Source: Thermoanaerobaculaceae bacterium (GTDB lineage Bacteria > Acidobacteriota > Thermoanaerobaculia > Thermoanaerobaculales > Thermoanaerobaculaceae). From it: DNA of 29,567 bases. The notes beneath the pieces were generated by a model, which worked only from the letters and a program-made list of their open reading frames with translations, was not told the DNA's origin and did no database searches. Positions 21,205 through 29,181 of this stretch are shown here, in pieces (within the stretch, counting starts at the first letter, position 1; every line of letters starts with the position of its first letter). Position numbers and translations under genes: made by a program. Location of the stretch: the NCBI GenBank assembly GCA_022865555.1, contig JALHTD010000463.1:1-29567 (forward strand), in the 5' to 3' direction.

Positions 21205-24200
21205 CTACTCCGTGGCGGCTGCCTGCTTCTTTCGGCCGCCCAGGAACCACAGCCACACACCTAGCCTGCTCTGCAAGCCGTCCATGTAGGTGAAGACCAC
21301 GGGGGTCACGAACAGGGTCAGCGACTGCGAGACCACGAGGCCCCCGACCACCGCCAGGCCCAACGGGCGCCGCGCCTCTGCGCCGGCGCCCCAGCCGAGC
21401 GCGATAGGCAGGGTGCCGAAGAGCGCGGCCATCGTCGTCATCATGATCGGGCGGAAGCGCACCACGCACGCCTCGTAGATGGCCTCCATCGGCGACTTCC
21501 CGCTCTTCTGCGCCTCGATGGCGAAATCGATCATGATGATGCCGTTCTTCTTCACGAGGCCGACCAGCATGATGATGCCGACGAAGGCGTAGATGTTGAG
21601 GTCGGTCCTGAACAGCGCGAGCGTCGCGAGGGCGCCGGCGCCGGCCAAGGGGAGCGCCGACAGGATCGTGAACGGGTGGATGAAGCTCTCGTACAGGATG
21701 GCGAGCACCATGTAGATCACGAGGACGGCGAGGACGAGCAGGAGCCCAAGGCCCTGCATCGAGGACTGGAAAGCCTGCGCGGTCCCCTGGAATGCCTGCG
21801 AGATCGACGAGGGAAGCGTGGCCTTGGCCAGCCTCTCCACCTCTGCGGTCGCCGGACCCAGTGCCACCCCGGGCTTCAGGTTGAAGGAGAGCGTGACCGA
21901 GGGGAGCTGGCCGGAGTGGTTGACGGTGAGCGGGCCGATGCCCGGGGCCATCTTGACCAGCGAGTCGAGGGGCACCAGTTGGCCGTTCGCCGAGCGCACG
22001 TAGATGAGGGAGAGGTCCAGCATATCGGTCTGGAACTCGGGCTTGGCCTCCATGATCACCATGTACGAGTTCTGCGGGGCGAAGATGGTGGAGACCTGCC
22101 GCGTGCCGTAGGCCGTGTAGAGCGTGTCCTCGATCTGCTGGGGCGTGACGCCGAGGGCGGCCGCCTTGTCCCGCTGGATCTCCACGTTGATCTGCGGGTT
22201 CTTGAGCAGCAGGTCCGTATTCACGTCCTGCAGCAGCGGGTTGGCGCGCATCTTGACCTCGAGCTCGGGCGCGTAGCGGTAGAGATCTTCGGTGGATGGG
22301 CTGAAGAGGGTGAGCTGGTAGAGGGCGCGGCTCTGCCGGCCGCCGATCTGGATGGCCGGCGGGCTCTGAATGTAGGTCCGAACGCCCGGCACGGCCGCGA
22401 GCTTGGGCCGCAGGGCCTCGACGATCTCATCGGCGCTGAGCTCGCGCTGGTTGCGGGGCTTGAGCCGGATGAACAGGAAGCCGGAGTTTGACGAGCCGCC
22501 GCCGCCGCGCCCGCCCGCGGAGGATCCGAACGCCTCGATGTTGGGATCTTGCCTGAGGATCTCGGCGATCGCCTGCTGGTGGCGCGCCATCGAATCGAAC
22601 GAGATCCCCTCCACGGCCTCTGTCTGGCCGGAGAGCGGCCCGACGTCCTGCGACGGGATGAACCCCTTCGGGACCCAGGCGAAGAGGAAGCCCATCAGGA
22701 TCGTGATCGCAGCGGTGAGCGCCATCATCGTGCGGCGGTGCGCCAGCGACCAGGAGAGCCCGGCCTTGTAGCCGTTGAGCATGCTGTTGAAGCCGCGCTC
22801 GAAGAAGTTATAGAAGGCATGGTGCTCGACCTCGCGGAGCGGACGAAGGAAGCGGCTCCCCAGCATCGGGGTGAGCGTCAGCGAGATGAACCCGGAGATG
22901 AGGACAGCCACCCCGATCGTCACGGCGAACTCGCGGAAAAGCCGCCCCACGATCCCCCCCATGAAGAGCACCGGCAGGAAGACGGCGGCGAGGGAGAGCG
23001 TCATCGAGACGATCGTGAACCCGATCTCCCGCGAGCCCTCGAGGGCGGCCTGGAAAGGTTTCTTGCCCATCTCCATGTGACGGAAGATGTTCTCCAGCAT
23101 GACGATGGCGTCGTCCACCACGAACCCTACCGAGAGCGTGAGCGCCATCAGCGAGAGGTTGTCCACGCTGTAGTCGAGCAGGTACATGATGCCGAAGGTG
23201 CCGACGATGGACATCGGCATCGCGAGAGAGGGGATCGCCGTTGCCGAGAGGTTGCGCAGGAAAAGGAAGATCACCAGCACGACGAGGGTCAGGGTGACGA
23301 GCAGCGTGACCTTGACGTCGTTGACCGAGTCGCGGATGGACTCCGAGCGGTCGAACACGATGTGCATCGAGACGCTTGCGGGCAGCAGGTGCTTGAAGGT
23401 TGGCAGCAGCTCGCGCACCGACTGCGCCACCGCCACGGTGTTCGTGCCCGGCTGCTTCTGGATCGCCAGCATGATCGAGCGCTGGTCAACAAACCAGGCC
23501 GCCGTCTTATTGTTCTCCACGCTGTCCAGGACGTTGCCGAGCTCCTCCAGGCGGACCGGCTTGCCGTTGCGGAAGGCGACGACGATGGGCCTGTAGGCGT
23601 CGGCGGACGTGAGCTGGCCCGCGGTCTGGATGGTGTAGGACTTCTCCGGCCCCCAGAGGATGCCGGTGGGGAGGTTGACGTTGTTGCTCCGGACCGCGCG
23701 CATGACGTCGTCGAAGCCGATGCCGCGGGTCGCCAGCTGCCTCGGGTCCACCTGGATGCGCACCGCGTACTTCTGGCCGCCGTAGACGTTCACCTGGGCC
23801 ACGCCGGAGAGCATGGAGATGCGCTGCGAGATCACGGTCTCGCCGTACTCGTCGAGCTCGTACAGCGGCAGGCTGGGTGAGGTCAGGGCGATGAAGAGGA
23901 TTGGCTGGTCCGCCGGGTTGACCTTGCGGTAGGTTGGTGGGAACGGCATGTCGGGTGGCAGCTGCCGACTGGTGCGCGCGATGGCGGCCTGCACGTCCTG
24001 CGCGGCGGCATCGATGTCGCGATCCAGCGCGAACTGAAGGGTGATGTTCGTGCTCCCGAGGCCGCTCGATGAGGTCATCGAGTCCACGCCGGCGATGGTC
24101 GAGAACTCCTTCTCCAGCGGGGTCGCCACCGAGGCGGCCATGGTGTCGGGGTTGGCCCCCGGCAGCGAGGCGGACACTGAGATCGTCGGGAAGTCCACGT

Positions 24201-24315
24201 TGGGCAGGTCGGAGACCGGCAGCAGCCTGTAGGCCATGGCGCCGAAGATCAGGATGGCGCCCATCACGACGGTGGTCATGACGGGGCGGCGGATGAAGAG
24301 CTCGGAGAAGTTCAT
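21205..24315 (-). CDS. RND efflux pump inner-membrane transporter (MdtB/MdtC/MuxB-like)
   Basis: 1036 residues, full length. It is the proton-driven inner-membrane part of a tripartite multidrug pump. N-terminus MNFSELFIRRPVMTTVVMG is typical. The proton relay is intact: D401-D402 in VGFVVDDAIVMLENIF (AcrB D407/D408) and K923 in GLVKKNGIIMIDFA (AcrB K940). GPLTVNHSGQLPSVTLSFNL and the FYNFFERGF... and VIYMVLAILYESFIHPFTILSALPLAG regions are those of the MdtB/MdtC-type subgroup rather than AcrB itself. MdtB and MdtC work as a heteromer in E. coli; only one copy is present here, so it should be a homotrimer. Its ATG overlaps the adaptor stop (ATGA), and a tolC-type gene is in the same operon. 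Confidence 0.95.
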   Translation of the reverse strand: MNFSELFIRRPVMTTVVMGAILIFGAMAYRLLPVSDLPNVDFPTISVSASLPGANPDTMAASVATPLEKEFSTIAGVDSMTSSSGLGSTNITLQFALDRDIDAAAQDVQAAIARTSRQLPPDMPFPPTYRKVNPADQPILFIALTSPSLPLYELDEYGETVISQRISMLSGVAQVNVYGGQKYAVRIQVDPRQLATRGIGFDDVMRAVRSNNVNLPTGILWGPEKSYTIQTAGQLTSADAYRPIVVAFRNGKPVRLEELGNVLDSVENNKTAAWFVDQRSIMLAIQKQPGTNTVAVAQSVRELLPTFKHLLPASVSMHIVFDRSESIRDSVNDVKVTLLVTLTLVVLVIFLFLRNLSATAIPSLAMPMSIVGTFGIMYLLDYSVDNLSLMALTLSVGFVVDDAIVMLENIFRHMEMGKKPFQAALEGSREIGFTIVSMTLSLAAVFLPVLFMGGIVGRLFREFAVTIGVAVLISGFISLTLTPMLGSRFLRPLREVEHHAFYNFFERGFNSMLNGYKAGLSWSLAHRRTMMALTAAITILMGFLFAWVPKGFIPSQDVGPLSGQTEAVEGISFDSMARHQQAIAEILRQDPNIEAFGSSAGGRGGGGSSNSGFLFIRLKPRNQRELSADEIVEALRPKLAAVPGVRTYIQSPPAIQIGGRQSRALYQLTLFSPSTEDLYRYAPELEVKMRANPLLQDVNTDLLLKNPQINVEIQRDKAAALGVTPQQIEDTLYTAYGTRQVSTIFAPQNSYMVIMEAKPEFQTDMLDLSLIYVRSANGQLVPLDSLVKMAPGIGPLTVNHSGQLPSVTLSFNLKPGVALGPATAEVERLAKATLPSSISQAFQGTAQAFQSSMQGLGLLLVLAVLVIYMVLAILYESFIHPFTILSALPLAGAGALATLALFRTDLNIYAFVGIIMLVGLVKKNGIIMIDFAIEAQKSGKSPMEAIYEACVVRFRPIMMTTMAALFGTLPIALGWGAGAEARRPLGLAVVGGLVVSQSLTLFVTPVVFTYMDGLQSRLGVWLWFLGGRKKQAAATE

Positions 24316-25457
24316 GTCCCCTTCTCCGCCCCGCCGACGCCGCTCTTGATCTCGACCCTGGCCCCCGGCACCAGCCGGATCTGCCCGTCGGTCACGACCG
24401 TCTCCCCGGCGCTCACCCCTGTGTCGATCACCGCCTCCGCCTCGTCCATGCGGTCAACCTTGACGGGGCGCAGCTCGACGGTCTGGTCGTCCTTGACGAC
24501 GAACACGTACTGTCCCTGCTGGCTGGTCTGCACGGCCGGCGCAGGGGCCACGATGCGGTCGGGCTCCTCGCCCAGCGTGACCACGATGTCGACGAACTGC
24601 CCGGGCCAGAGCCGGTCGTCCCGGTTGGCAAAGGTCGCCTTGAGGAGGATCGTGCTGGTGGCGGTGTCCACTACGTTGTCCACGAAGGTGAGGGTGCCTT
24701 CCTCCGCTGGGCCAGGATTCTGCGGGAGCGTTGCCATCACCGTGATCCGGTTCCCGTCATGCTTGGTGACCTGCGGAAGGAGCTGGGCCGGGACGGAGAA
24801 GGCGGCGAAGATCGGCCGGATCTGGTTGATCGTCACGAGGGGAGTGGCGTCGTCGGCCTTGACCAGGTTGCCCTCATCGATGTTCTGGTTTCCGGTGCGG
24901 CCCTCGACCGGGGCGGTGATCGTGCAGTACGCGAGCTGCAGCTTGGCGTTGTCGACGGTGGCCTGATCGGCCGCCACGCCGGCGCGGAGCGCGGCGGCGT
25001 TGGCGATGATCTGGTCGTACAGCTCCCTGGTCACGAAATCCTGCTTGACGAGGCCCTCGTACCGCTTGATGTCGGCCTCCGCCTTCGCGAGGAGTGCCAC
25101 GTCCCTGGTGAGCTGTGCCTCGGCCAGGCGAAGGGCTGCCTCGTACTGACGGGGGTCGATGGTGAAAAGCGTGGCCCCCTTCGCCACGTTCTGGCCCTCG
25201 GTGAACCAGGCCTTCTGCAGCTCCCCGCCGATGCGGGCCTTGATCGCCACGGTGGCAATGGCCTCGACGTGGCCGATGGCGCGGAACGTCACCGGAACGG
25301 TCTTCTGTACCACCTTGGCGACGGTCACCGGCACGGCGGGCTGCACCCTCCGCTGTTGGTCGCCGCCTCCGCACGCGGTGACGACGACAAGAGTTGCGAG
25401 CACGGCCGACTGCAGGCCGAGCGTTTTCGTGGCGGTCTTGACGGCTCTGGTCTTCAT
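24312..25457 (-). CDS. RND periplasmic adaptor lipoprotein (membrane fusion protein)
   Basis: 381 residues from the ATG at 25457, which has a GAGAGAAG ribosome binding site and begins a lipoprotein signal (lipobox V-T-A-C29-G). A longer in-frame ATG at 25493 overlaps the tolC stop, but adds 12 residues before the signal and is less likely. Order of segments: lipoyl-like half VPVTVAKVVQKTVPVTFRAIGHVEAI ... GGELQKAWFTEGQNVAKGATLFTIDP; the alpha-helical hairpin about residues 105-175 (AALRLAEAQLTRDVALLAKAEADIKRYEGLVKQDFVT ... LQLAYCTITAPVEG); second lipoyl half GRTGNQNIDEGNLVKADDATPLVTINQIRPIFAAFSVP; beta-barrel LPQNPGPAEEGTLTFVDNVVD; and a C-terminal membrane-proximal domain. It links the RND trimer to the outer-membrane channel. 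Confidence 0.94.
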   Translation of the reverse strand: MKTRAVKTATKTLGLQSAVLATLVVVTACGGGDQQRRVQPAVPVTVAKVVQKTVPVTFRAIGHVEAIATVAIKARIGGELQKAWFTEGQNVAKGATLFTIDPRQYEAALRLAEAQLTRDVALLAKAEADIKRYEGLVKQDFVTRELYDQIIANAAALRAGVAADQATVDNAKLQLAYCTITAPVEGRTGNQNIDEGNLVKADDATPLVTINQIRPIFAAFSVPAQLLPQVTKHDGNRITVMATLPQNPGPAEEGTLTFVDNVVDTATSTILLKATFANRDDRLWPGQFVDIVVTLGEEPDRIVAPAPAVQTSQQGQYVFVVKDDQTVELRPVKVDRMDEAEAVIDTGVSAGETVVTDGQIRLVPGARVEIKSGVGGAEKGT

Positions 25458-25489
25458 CAAAGCTTCTCTCCTGGGTGAGGGGAATGTTC

Positions 25490-26974
25490 TCATGGCTTGG
25501 CGCCCTCCTTGAGGACCGCGATCGGCTGGTCGAGGGGCGCAGCGGTGCCGGTGTCGTGGGCGAGCTGCGCGAGGGCGACGAACCACGCGGAGCGGGCCTG
25601 GATGTCCTGCGACCGCGCACCGGCAAGCGCCGACTGGGCGGTCAGAAGGTCGATGATCGTGCCCACACCCTCCTTGTAGCGTCCGAGCGCCACGCGCTCG
25701 GACTGCTCGGCGCTCGCGAGGAGGTCGCGACTGGTCCTGACGAGCTGCGTGGCGGTCTGGAAGAAGTAGTAGCTCGTCCAGACCTCGAGGATCACCTGCT
25801 GCTCGAGCGTATCGGCCTGGGCTCGCGCCACGCCGGCATCTTCCCTGGCCTTTCGAATGTCGTAGGTATTGGCAAAACCGGTGAAGAGCGGGAACGTCAG
25901 CAGCACCCTCGCCGACCAGAGGTCCTGGCGGTCGATGACCCGGGCGGGGCTGTAGTAGACGCGGTCGGCACCGGCCGACAGCGAGAGCGTCGGCAGGCCC
26001 TCGGAGCGCACCGCCCGAACGTGCGCGTCCGCCTTCTCGACCAGCGCCCGTGCGGTCGCAAGATCGGGCCGGCGTGCCCGAGCGGTGGCAATCAACTGCT
26101 CGACCGCGTCGGTTCCGCGCTCGAGCGGAACCTCGGCCGGGAGCACCCCGACCTCGTACGGGGTGTTGGCCGGGAAACCCATGGCGGTAGCAAGCGCACC
26201 GCGCAGGGCGAGCACCTGCCCCTCGAACGTCTGGAGGGAGAGCCGTGCCTGGGAGAACGCGGTCTTCGCCTGCAGCACGTCGGCGATGGTGCCCACGCCG
26301 GCGTCGTGGCGCTTGGTGGCGGCGTCCAGCGCTGCCTCGGTCGTCTTGACGTTGGCCTGCGCCGCCTCCATCTGCGCCTTCGCGTTGACGTACTGCACGT
26401 AGGTGGTCTCCACGCTGAGGATCACGTTCTGGATGGTCGCGTTGTGGCTCCAGTCGGCGGCGATGAGGCCGAAGCGGGCATCGTCGGCGTTGGCGGACCT
26501 CCCGCCCATGTCGAGCAGCAAGTAGTTGACTGCGACCGAGGGCCCGTAGATGTCCGCAACGGCATTGACGTTGGGATCCTGTGAGAGCTGGTTGGACCGA
26601 ACTCCGCTGACGGCAATGACCACGCTCGGGTAGTAGGGAGCACGCTTGCTTCCGAGTTCGGCCGCCGCCGAGCGGGCCGCCAGGTAGGAAACCCGTGTCA
26701 CGGGGTTGTTCTGCAGCGCGATGTCCACGACTTGGGCCAGCGTGATGGTGGCTCCCGGCTTGAGGAGATCCGGAGGAATCGCCGGCGCGGCGGCGCCCTG
26801 GGGTACCGGCGGGGCGGGGAGGTCGACGGGAAGGTTGGGGCGTTCGGGCACGGGCGGCGTTTTCCAGGCGGCCGAGGCGGCAGCGCCGAACGCCACCAAG
26901 GCGATACCGACGACGCATGGAGCCGCCCGTCGCAGCTTTCCTGGGCGGGAAGGTCTAGATCGATAGTCTGGCAT
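25490..26974 (-). CDS. TolC-family outer-membrane efflux channel
   Basis: 494 residues from the ATG at 26974, preceded by GAGGAGAAAG. An in-frame ATG at 27055, overlapping the tetR stop, would add 27 residues in front of the signal peptide and is therefore doubted. Signal peptide about 1-35 (KLRRAAPCVVGIALVAFGAAASA). The mature protein has the two outer-membrane-efflux repeats: TLAQVVDIALQNNPVTRVSYLAARSAAAELGSKRAPYYP, then alpha-helical barrel segments (VNAKAQMEAAQANVKTTEAALDAATKRHDAGVGTIADVLQAKTAFSQARLSLQTFEGQ), repeated as ARRPDLATARALVEKADAHVRAVRSEGLPTLSLSAG and YKEGVGTIIDLLTAQSALAGARSQDIQARSAWFVALAQL. The internal repeat is that of TolC/OprM. No N-terminal lipobox Cys in the expected place (C20 is inside the hydrophobic segment). 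Confidence 0.94.
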   Translation of the reverse strand: MPDYRSRPSRPGKLRRAAPCVVGIALVAFGAAASAAWKTPPVPERPNLPVDLPAPPVPQGAAAPAIPPDLLKPGATITLAQVVDIALQNNPVTRVSYLAARSAAAELGSKRAPYYPSVVIAVSGVRSNQLSQDPNVNAVADIYGPSVAVNYLLLDMGGRSANADDARFGLIAADWSHNATIQNVILSVETTYVQYVNAKAQMEAAQANVKTTEAALDAATKRHDAGVGTIADVLQAKTAFSQARLSLQTFEGQVLALRGALATAMGFPANTPYEVGVLPAEVPLERGTDAVEQLIATARARRPDLATARALVEKADAHVRAVRSEGLPTLSLSAGADRVYYSPARVIDRQDLWSARVLLTFPLFTGFANTYDIRKAREDAGVARAQADTLEQQVILEVWTSYYFFQTATQLVRTSRDLLASAEQSERVALGRYKEGVGTIIDLLTAQSALAGARSQDIQARSAWFVALAQLAHDTGTAAPLDQPIAVLKEGAKP

Positions 26975-27051
26975 CGGTCTTTCTCCTCGTTGATGAGGGA
27001 CGATCTCCCGCCCCAGAGCAACGTCTACGCGAGCGGCACGGCACCGGTTTC

Positions 27052-27729
27052 TCATCTCGCTCCCCTCGCACAGGCGCGCACCCCTGCGGCGGAGAAGCGC
27101 ACGATCTGATCCACCATCTCCGGGAGCGGAGGCAGCTCGGCGCCCCAGCCGGCCGAGAGCTCGCCGCGGCGCAGCCGGTGAGCGACTTGGAGGAGTTGGC
27201 CCACGATCGAGATCACGCAGAGCCGAGCCGGCCCGGGAGGGAGCCCCGGGGTGGCGGCGATGATCGCCTCTGCAAGCACCTCGTTAACGGGCCCGACGAC
27301 CTCGGCGAGGAAGAGCTCGCGCGGCAGCTGCGGGTCGAGCATCTCGCGGGTGATCAGCTCGACGAGCAGCCGCCCGCTCCCCCTGTCCACGAGCGGCTGG
27401 AGAAACGCGGTCGCGAAGGCCTGGAGCACCGCCTCCAGCGTCCCACTCTCGCCGCGAGCCTGCCGGATGCTGGCGATCCGCTGCTCGCGCATCGCCGCCA
27501 TGCGCCGCCGGAACACCGCGTTGTAGAGGTTGTGCTTGCCCCCGAAGTGGTAGTTGACCGCAGCGATGTTGCTGCTCGCCGCGGCGGTAATGTCGCGCAC
27601 CGAGGTGGCGGCGAATCCCTGCTCGGCGAACAGGCGCTCCGCGGCGTCGAGCAGCCGCTCGCGTGTCTGGGCGCCCAACTCGGCCTGGGAGAGGTTGTGT
27701 TGGACGGTCGAGGCGGTCACGTCTGGCAT
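27052..27729 (-). CDS. TetR-family repressor, CerR-like C-terminal domain
   Basis: 225 residues from the ATG at 27729. An in-frame TTG at 27753 lies inside the operator and spacer and is unlikely to be the start. The N-terminal HTH is standard: TRERLLDAAERLFAEQGFAATSVRDITAAASSNIAAVNYHFGGKHNLY, about residues 22-65. The C-terminal ligand-binding domain (LLVELITREMLDPQLPRELFLAEVVGPVNEVLAEAI ... SIVGQLL) resembles the CerR/YbiH (CecR) group. It is the first gene of the operon followed by the tolC-type gene, the adaptor and the RND pump on the same strand, so it is likely an autorepressor that controls the pump. Two palindromes upstream (see below) fit as its operators. Confidence 0.92.
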   Translation of the reverse strand: MPDVTASTVQHNLSQAELGAQTRERLLDAAERLFAEQGFAATSVRDITAAASSNIAAVNYHFGGKHNLYNAVFRRRMAAMREQRIASIRQARGESGTLEAVLQAFATAFLQPLVDRGSGRLLVELITREMLDPQLPRELFLAEVVGPVNEVLAEAIIAATPGLPPGPARLCVISIVGQLLQVAHRLRRGELSAGWGAELPPLPEMVDQIVRFSAAGVRACARGAR

Positions 27730-27743
27730 CCCCGCACCAAGCA

Positions 27744-27773
27744 ACCGTATCAAACGGCCGTATGAGATGTCAA
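27744..27773 (-). promoter_or_regulatory. Promoter of the tetR-efflux operon
   Basis: On the minus strand a perfect TTGACA (27773-27768) is followed after 18 nt by TACGGT (27749-27744). Transcription would start about 8-10 nt before the ATG at 27729, giving a very short leader. An 18-bp spacer and a weak -10 mean the promoter is not maximal. The spacer is filled by palindrome 1. Confidence 0.6.
27748..27767. promoter_or_regulatory. Operator-like palindrome 1, over the -35/-10 spacer
   Basis: The central 16 bp, TCAAACGGCCGTATGA (27750-27765), match their own reverse complement at 14 of 16 positions, with a perfect 8-bp core ACGGCCGT. Position directly between the -35 and -10 boxes suits a repressor that blocks RNA polymerase. 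Shares TATCAAACGNNCGT with palindrome 2. Confidence 0.65.
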
Positions 27774-27836
27774 TCCACTGGTGGGTCGGGTCCAGGTTTC
27801 AATGCAAGTGACGAACAGCAGGGCAGATCTGTTCCA

Positions 27837-27856
27837 TATCAAACGAGCGTTTTATA
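27837..27856. promoter_or_regulatory. Operator-like palindrome 2
   Basis: TATCAAACGAGCGTTTTATA matches its own reverse complement at 16 of 20 positions (AAACG and CGTTT arms around a 2-bp centre, with outer TAT/ATA). Its left half is identical over nine bases to palindrome 1, and the two centres are 89 bp apart. It lies over the -10 of a second possible promoter. Confidence 0.6.
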
Positions 27857-27880
27857 CGTTGGAATGCCTGGTCTCGTCAG
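27851..27880 (-). promoter_or_regulatory. Second possible promoter upstream of the efflux operon
   Basis: On the minus strand CTGACG (27880-27875) and TATAAA (27856-27851) are 18 nt apart. CTGACG overlaps the stop codon of the tldE gene. Palindrome 2 covers the TATAAA box, so this promoter would also be repressible. Both hexamers are imperfect, so this is a weaker call than the proximal promoter. Confidence 0.3.
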
Positions 27881-29181
27881 GCGATCTCGAGGCGGCGGAA
27901 GAGGAGCGAGGGGGTCGTGACCGCGCTCGCGAGGGAGAAGCTCTCCGCGTCGCCGCCGGTGGCGGCGAGGGCGCCAAGCAATCGGCGGAAAGAACCCCGC
28001 AGATCCACCAGGGGGTGGGCTGCAGCTGGCCTGCCGTGCTCCACCGCCACCGCCGCCGCCCGCAGCGCGAAGCGCCCACTGGCGTGGTCCACTCGGACTG
28101 CACCGGCGGGAAGGGCCAGGTAGAAGCCGCTCTCGAGGCGGGCGAGTAGCTCCGGCTGGCGCAGCGCCGTCCCGGAGAGCACGACCAGGTTCGCAGGGCC
28201 GGGCACCGGAGGGTGCCGGTACGAGGGGCGCACCGCGCCGCCGGGCTGCTCGCCGGTGCGCTGCGCGCGCTCCCAGGTGGCGAAGCTCTCGCGCAGGCGA
28301 CCGCCGGCGAGGAGCACGATCCGCCGCGTCGGGAGCCCCTCGCCGTCCCACGGGAGGGGCAGCAGTCCTGCAGGGCCGGGGCGCTCGTCCACCAGGTGCC
28401 AGGCCTTGGAGATGCGGGCGCGTTTGAGTTCACCGTCGTTCGTGGGGTAGCGCGCGAGGTGCTGGGCGAGCGCCACCACCAGCGGCGCGGCCACCGACGG
28501 CGCCAGCAGCACGTCGGCGAGCTGGCGGTCGGGGGCCTCGCCACGGGTGGCGAGGAGGCAGGCCTCGGCCGCACGGTGCGCCAGGACCTCCGGATCGAGC
28601 TCGGCAACCGTCGGGGCGGCAAAGTGCAGATGTCGCCACGGGCCGGCGGGCGGGGCGAGGAGCAGCTCGGCCACCGCGCAGCCGGCGGCGGCCCGCCCCA
28701 GGTACCCCTCCCCGGTCGCGATCGCTGCGCTGGAGGTTCCCGCGAGGATCCGAAGCTGCACCAGGGTCACCTCCGAGCTGGCGTCCTCGAGCGCGGAGGC
28801 CAGCGCCTGGGCAAGCGCATCCTGCTGACCGGGGTCGGCCGGAGCGTGAACCAGCGCGCTGCCGCTGGTGCCCAGCACCTCCCGCGGAGGAAGCGGGTCG
28901 GGCGACGGCAGCATGGCATCGAGGGCTGCCCTCGCGGCCTGGCGCCCCGCGCGTGCGCCGCCCCCCGCCGCGGCGGCAAACCCGGCGCGGCCGCCGCCGC
29001 TCACGCGGCACGCGACGCCCAGCTCGTGGCTCTCCCGGCGCTCGAGCGCGCCGTCCTGGTCGCGGACGAGGTGGACGCTCTCGCCGAGGCGGGCGAACAC
29101 CTCGAAGCGGACACCGCGGCTGGCGAGCTCCTCGGAGGCGGCCTGGAGCGCGGGGAGCAGCGGGTCGGCGTCGGCCCTCAT
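27877..29181 (-). CDS. TldE/PmbA-family protein (partner of TldD)
   Basis: 434 residues (E. coli TldE/PmbA is 450). TldE is the partner of the TldD metalloprotease; in E. coli the heterodimer degrades unstructured peptides and processes microcin B17 and CcdA. TldE itself lacks the HExxxH metal motif, and none is seen here. Family features: an N-terminal domain with RFEVFARLGESVHLVRDQDGALERRESHELGVACRV and GRAGFAAAAGG, and a C-terminal domain with DVLLAPSVAAPLVVALAQHLAR and a terminal region ending in the family's short beta strands. Several segments are Ala-rich and divergent, so identity to known TldE is probably low. Its ATG overlaps the tldD stop by 4 nt (ATGA), so the two are translationally coupled. 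The gene after it on the same strand is tetR, 123 nt downstream. Confidence 0.82.
   Translation of the reverse strand: MRADADPLLPALQAASEELASRGVRFEVFARLGESVHLVRDQDGALERRESHELGVACRVSGGGRAGFAAAAGGGARAGRQAARAALDAMLPSPDPLPPREVLGTSGSALVHAPADPGQQDALAQALASALEDASSEVTLVQLRILAGTSSAAIATGEGYLGRAAAGCAVAELLLAPPAGPWRHLHFAAPTVAELDPEVLAHRAAEACLLATRGEAPDRQLADVLLAPSVAAPLVVALAQHLARYPTNDGELKRARISKAWHLVDERPGPAGLLPLPWDGEGLPTRRIVLLAGGRLRESFATWERAQRTGEQPGGAVRPSYRHPPVPGPANLVVLSGTALRQPELLARLESGFYLALPAGAVRVDHASGRFALRAAAVAVEHGRPAAAHPLVDLRGSFRRLLGALAATGGDAESFSLASAVTTPSLLFRRLEIA

Noticed and set aside
22549..23880. Open frame of 443 codons antisense to the RND gene
   Set aside because: Very His/Arg/Asp/Glu-rich, as expected of antisense to a membrane protein gene; no homology pattern.
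25494..26918. N-terminal half of the long frame carrying the adaptor
   Set aside because: The first ~475 codons lie out of frame on the tolC-type gene and read Arg/Pro/Ala-rich; only the part from 25457 downward is a protein family match.
27730..27753. TTG at 27753 as the tetR start
   Set aside because: It lies inside the operator and spacer of the tetR promoter, upstream of the expected transcription start; the ATG at 27729 is in the right place.
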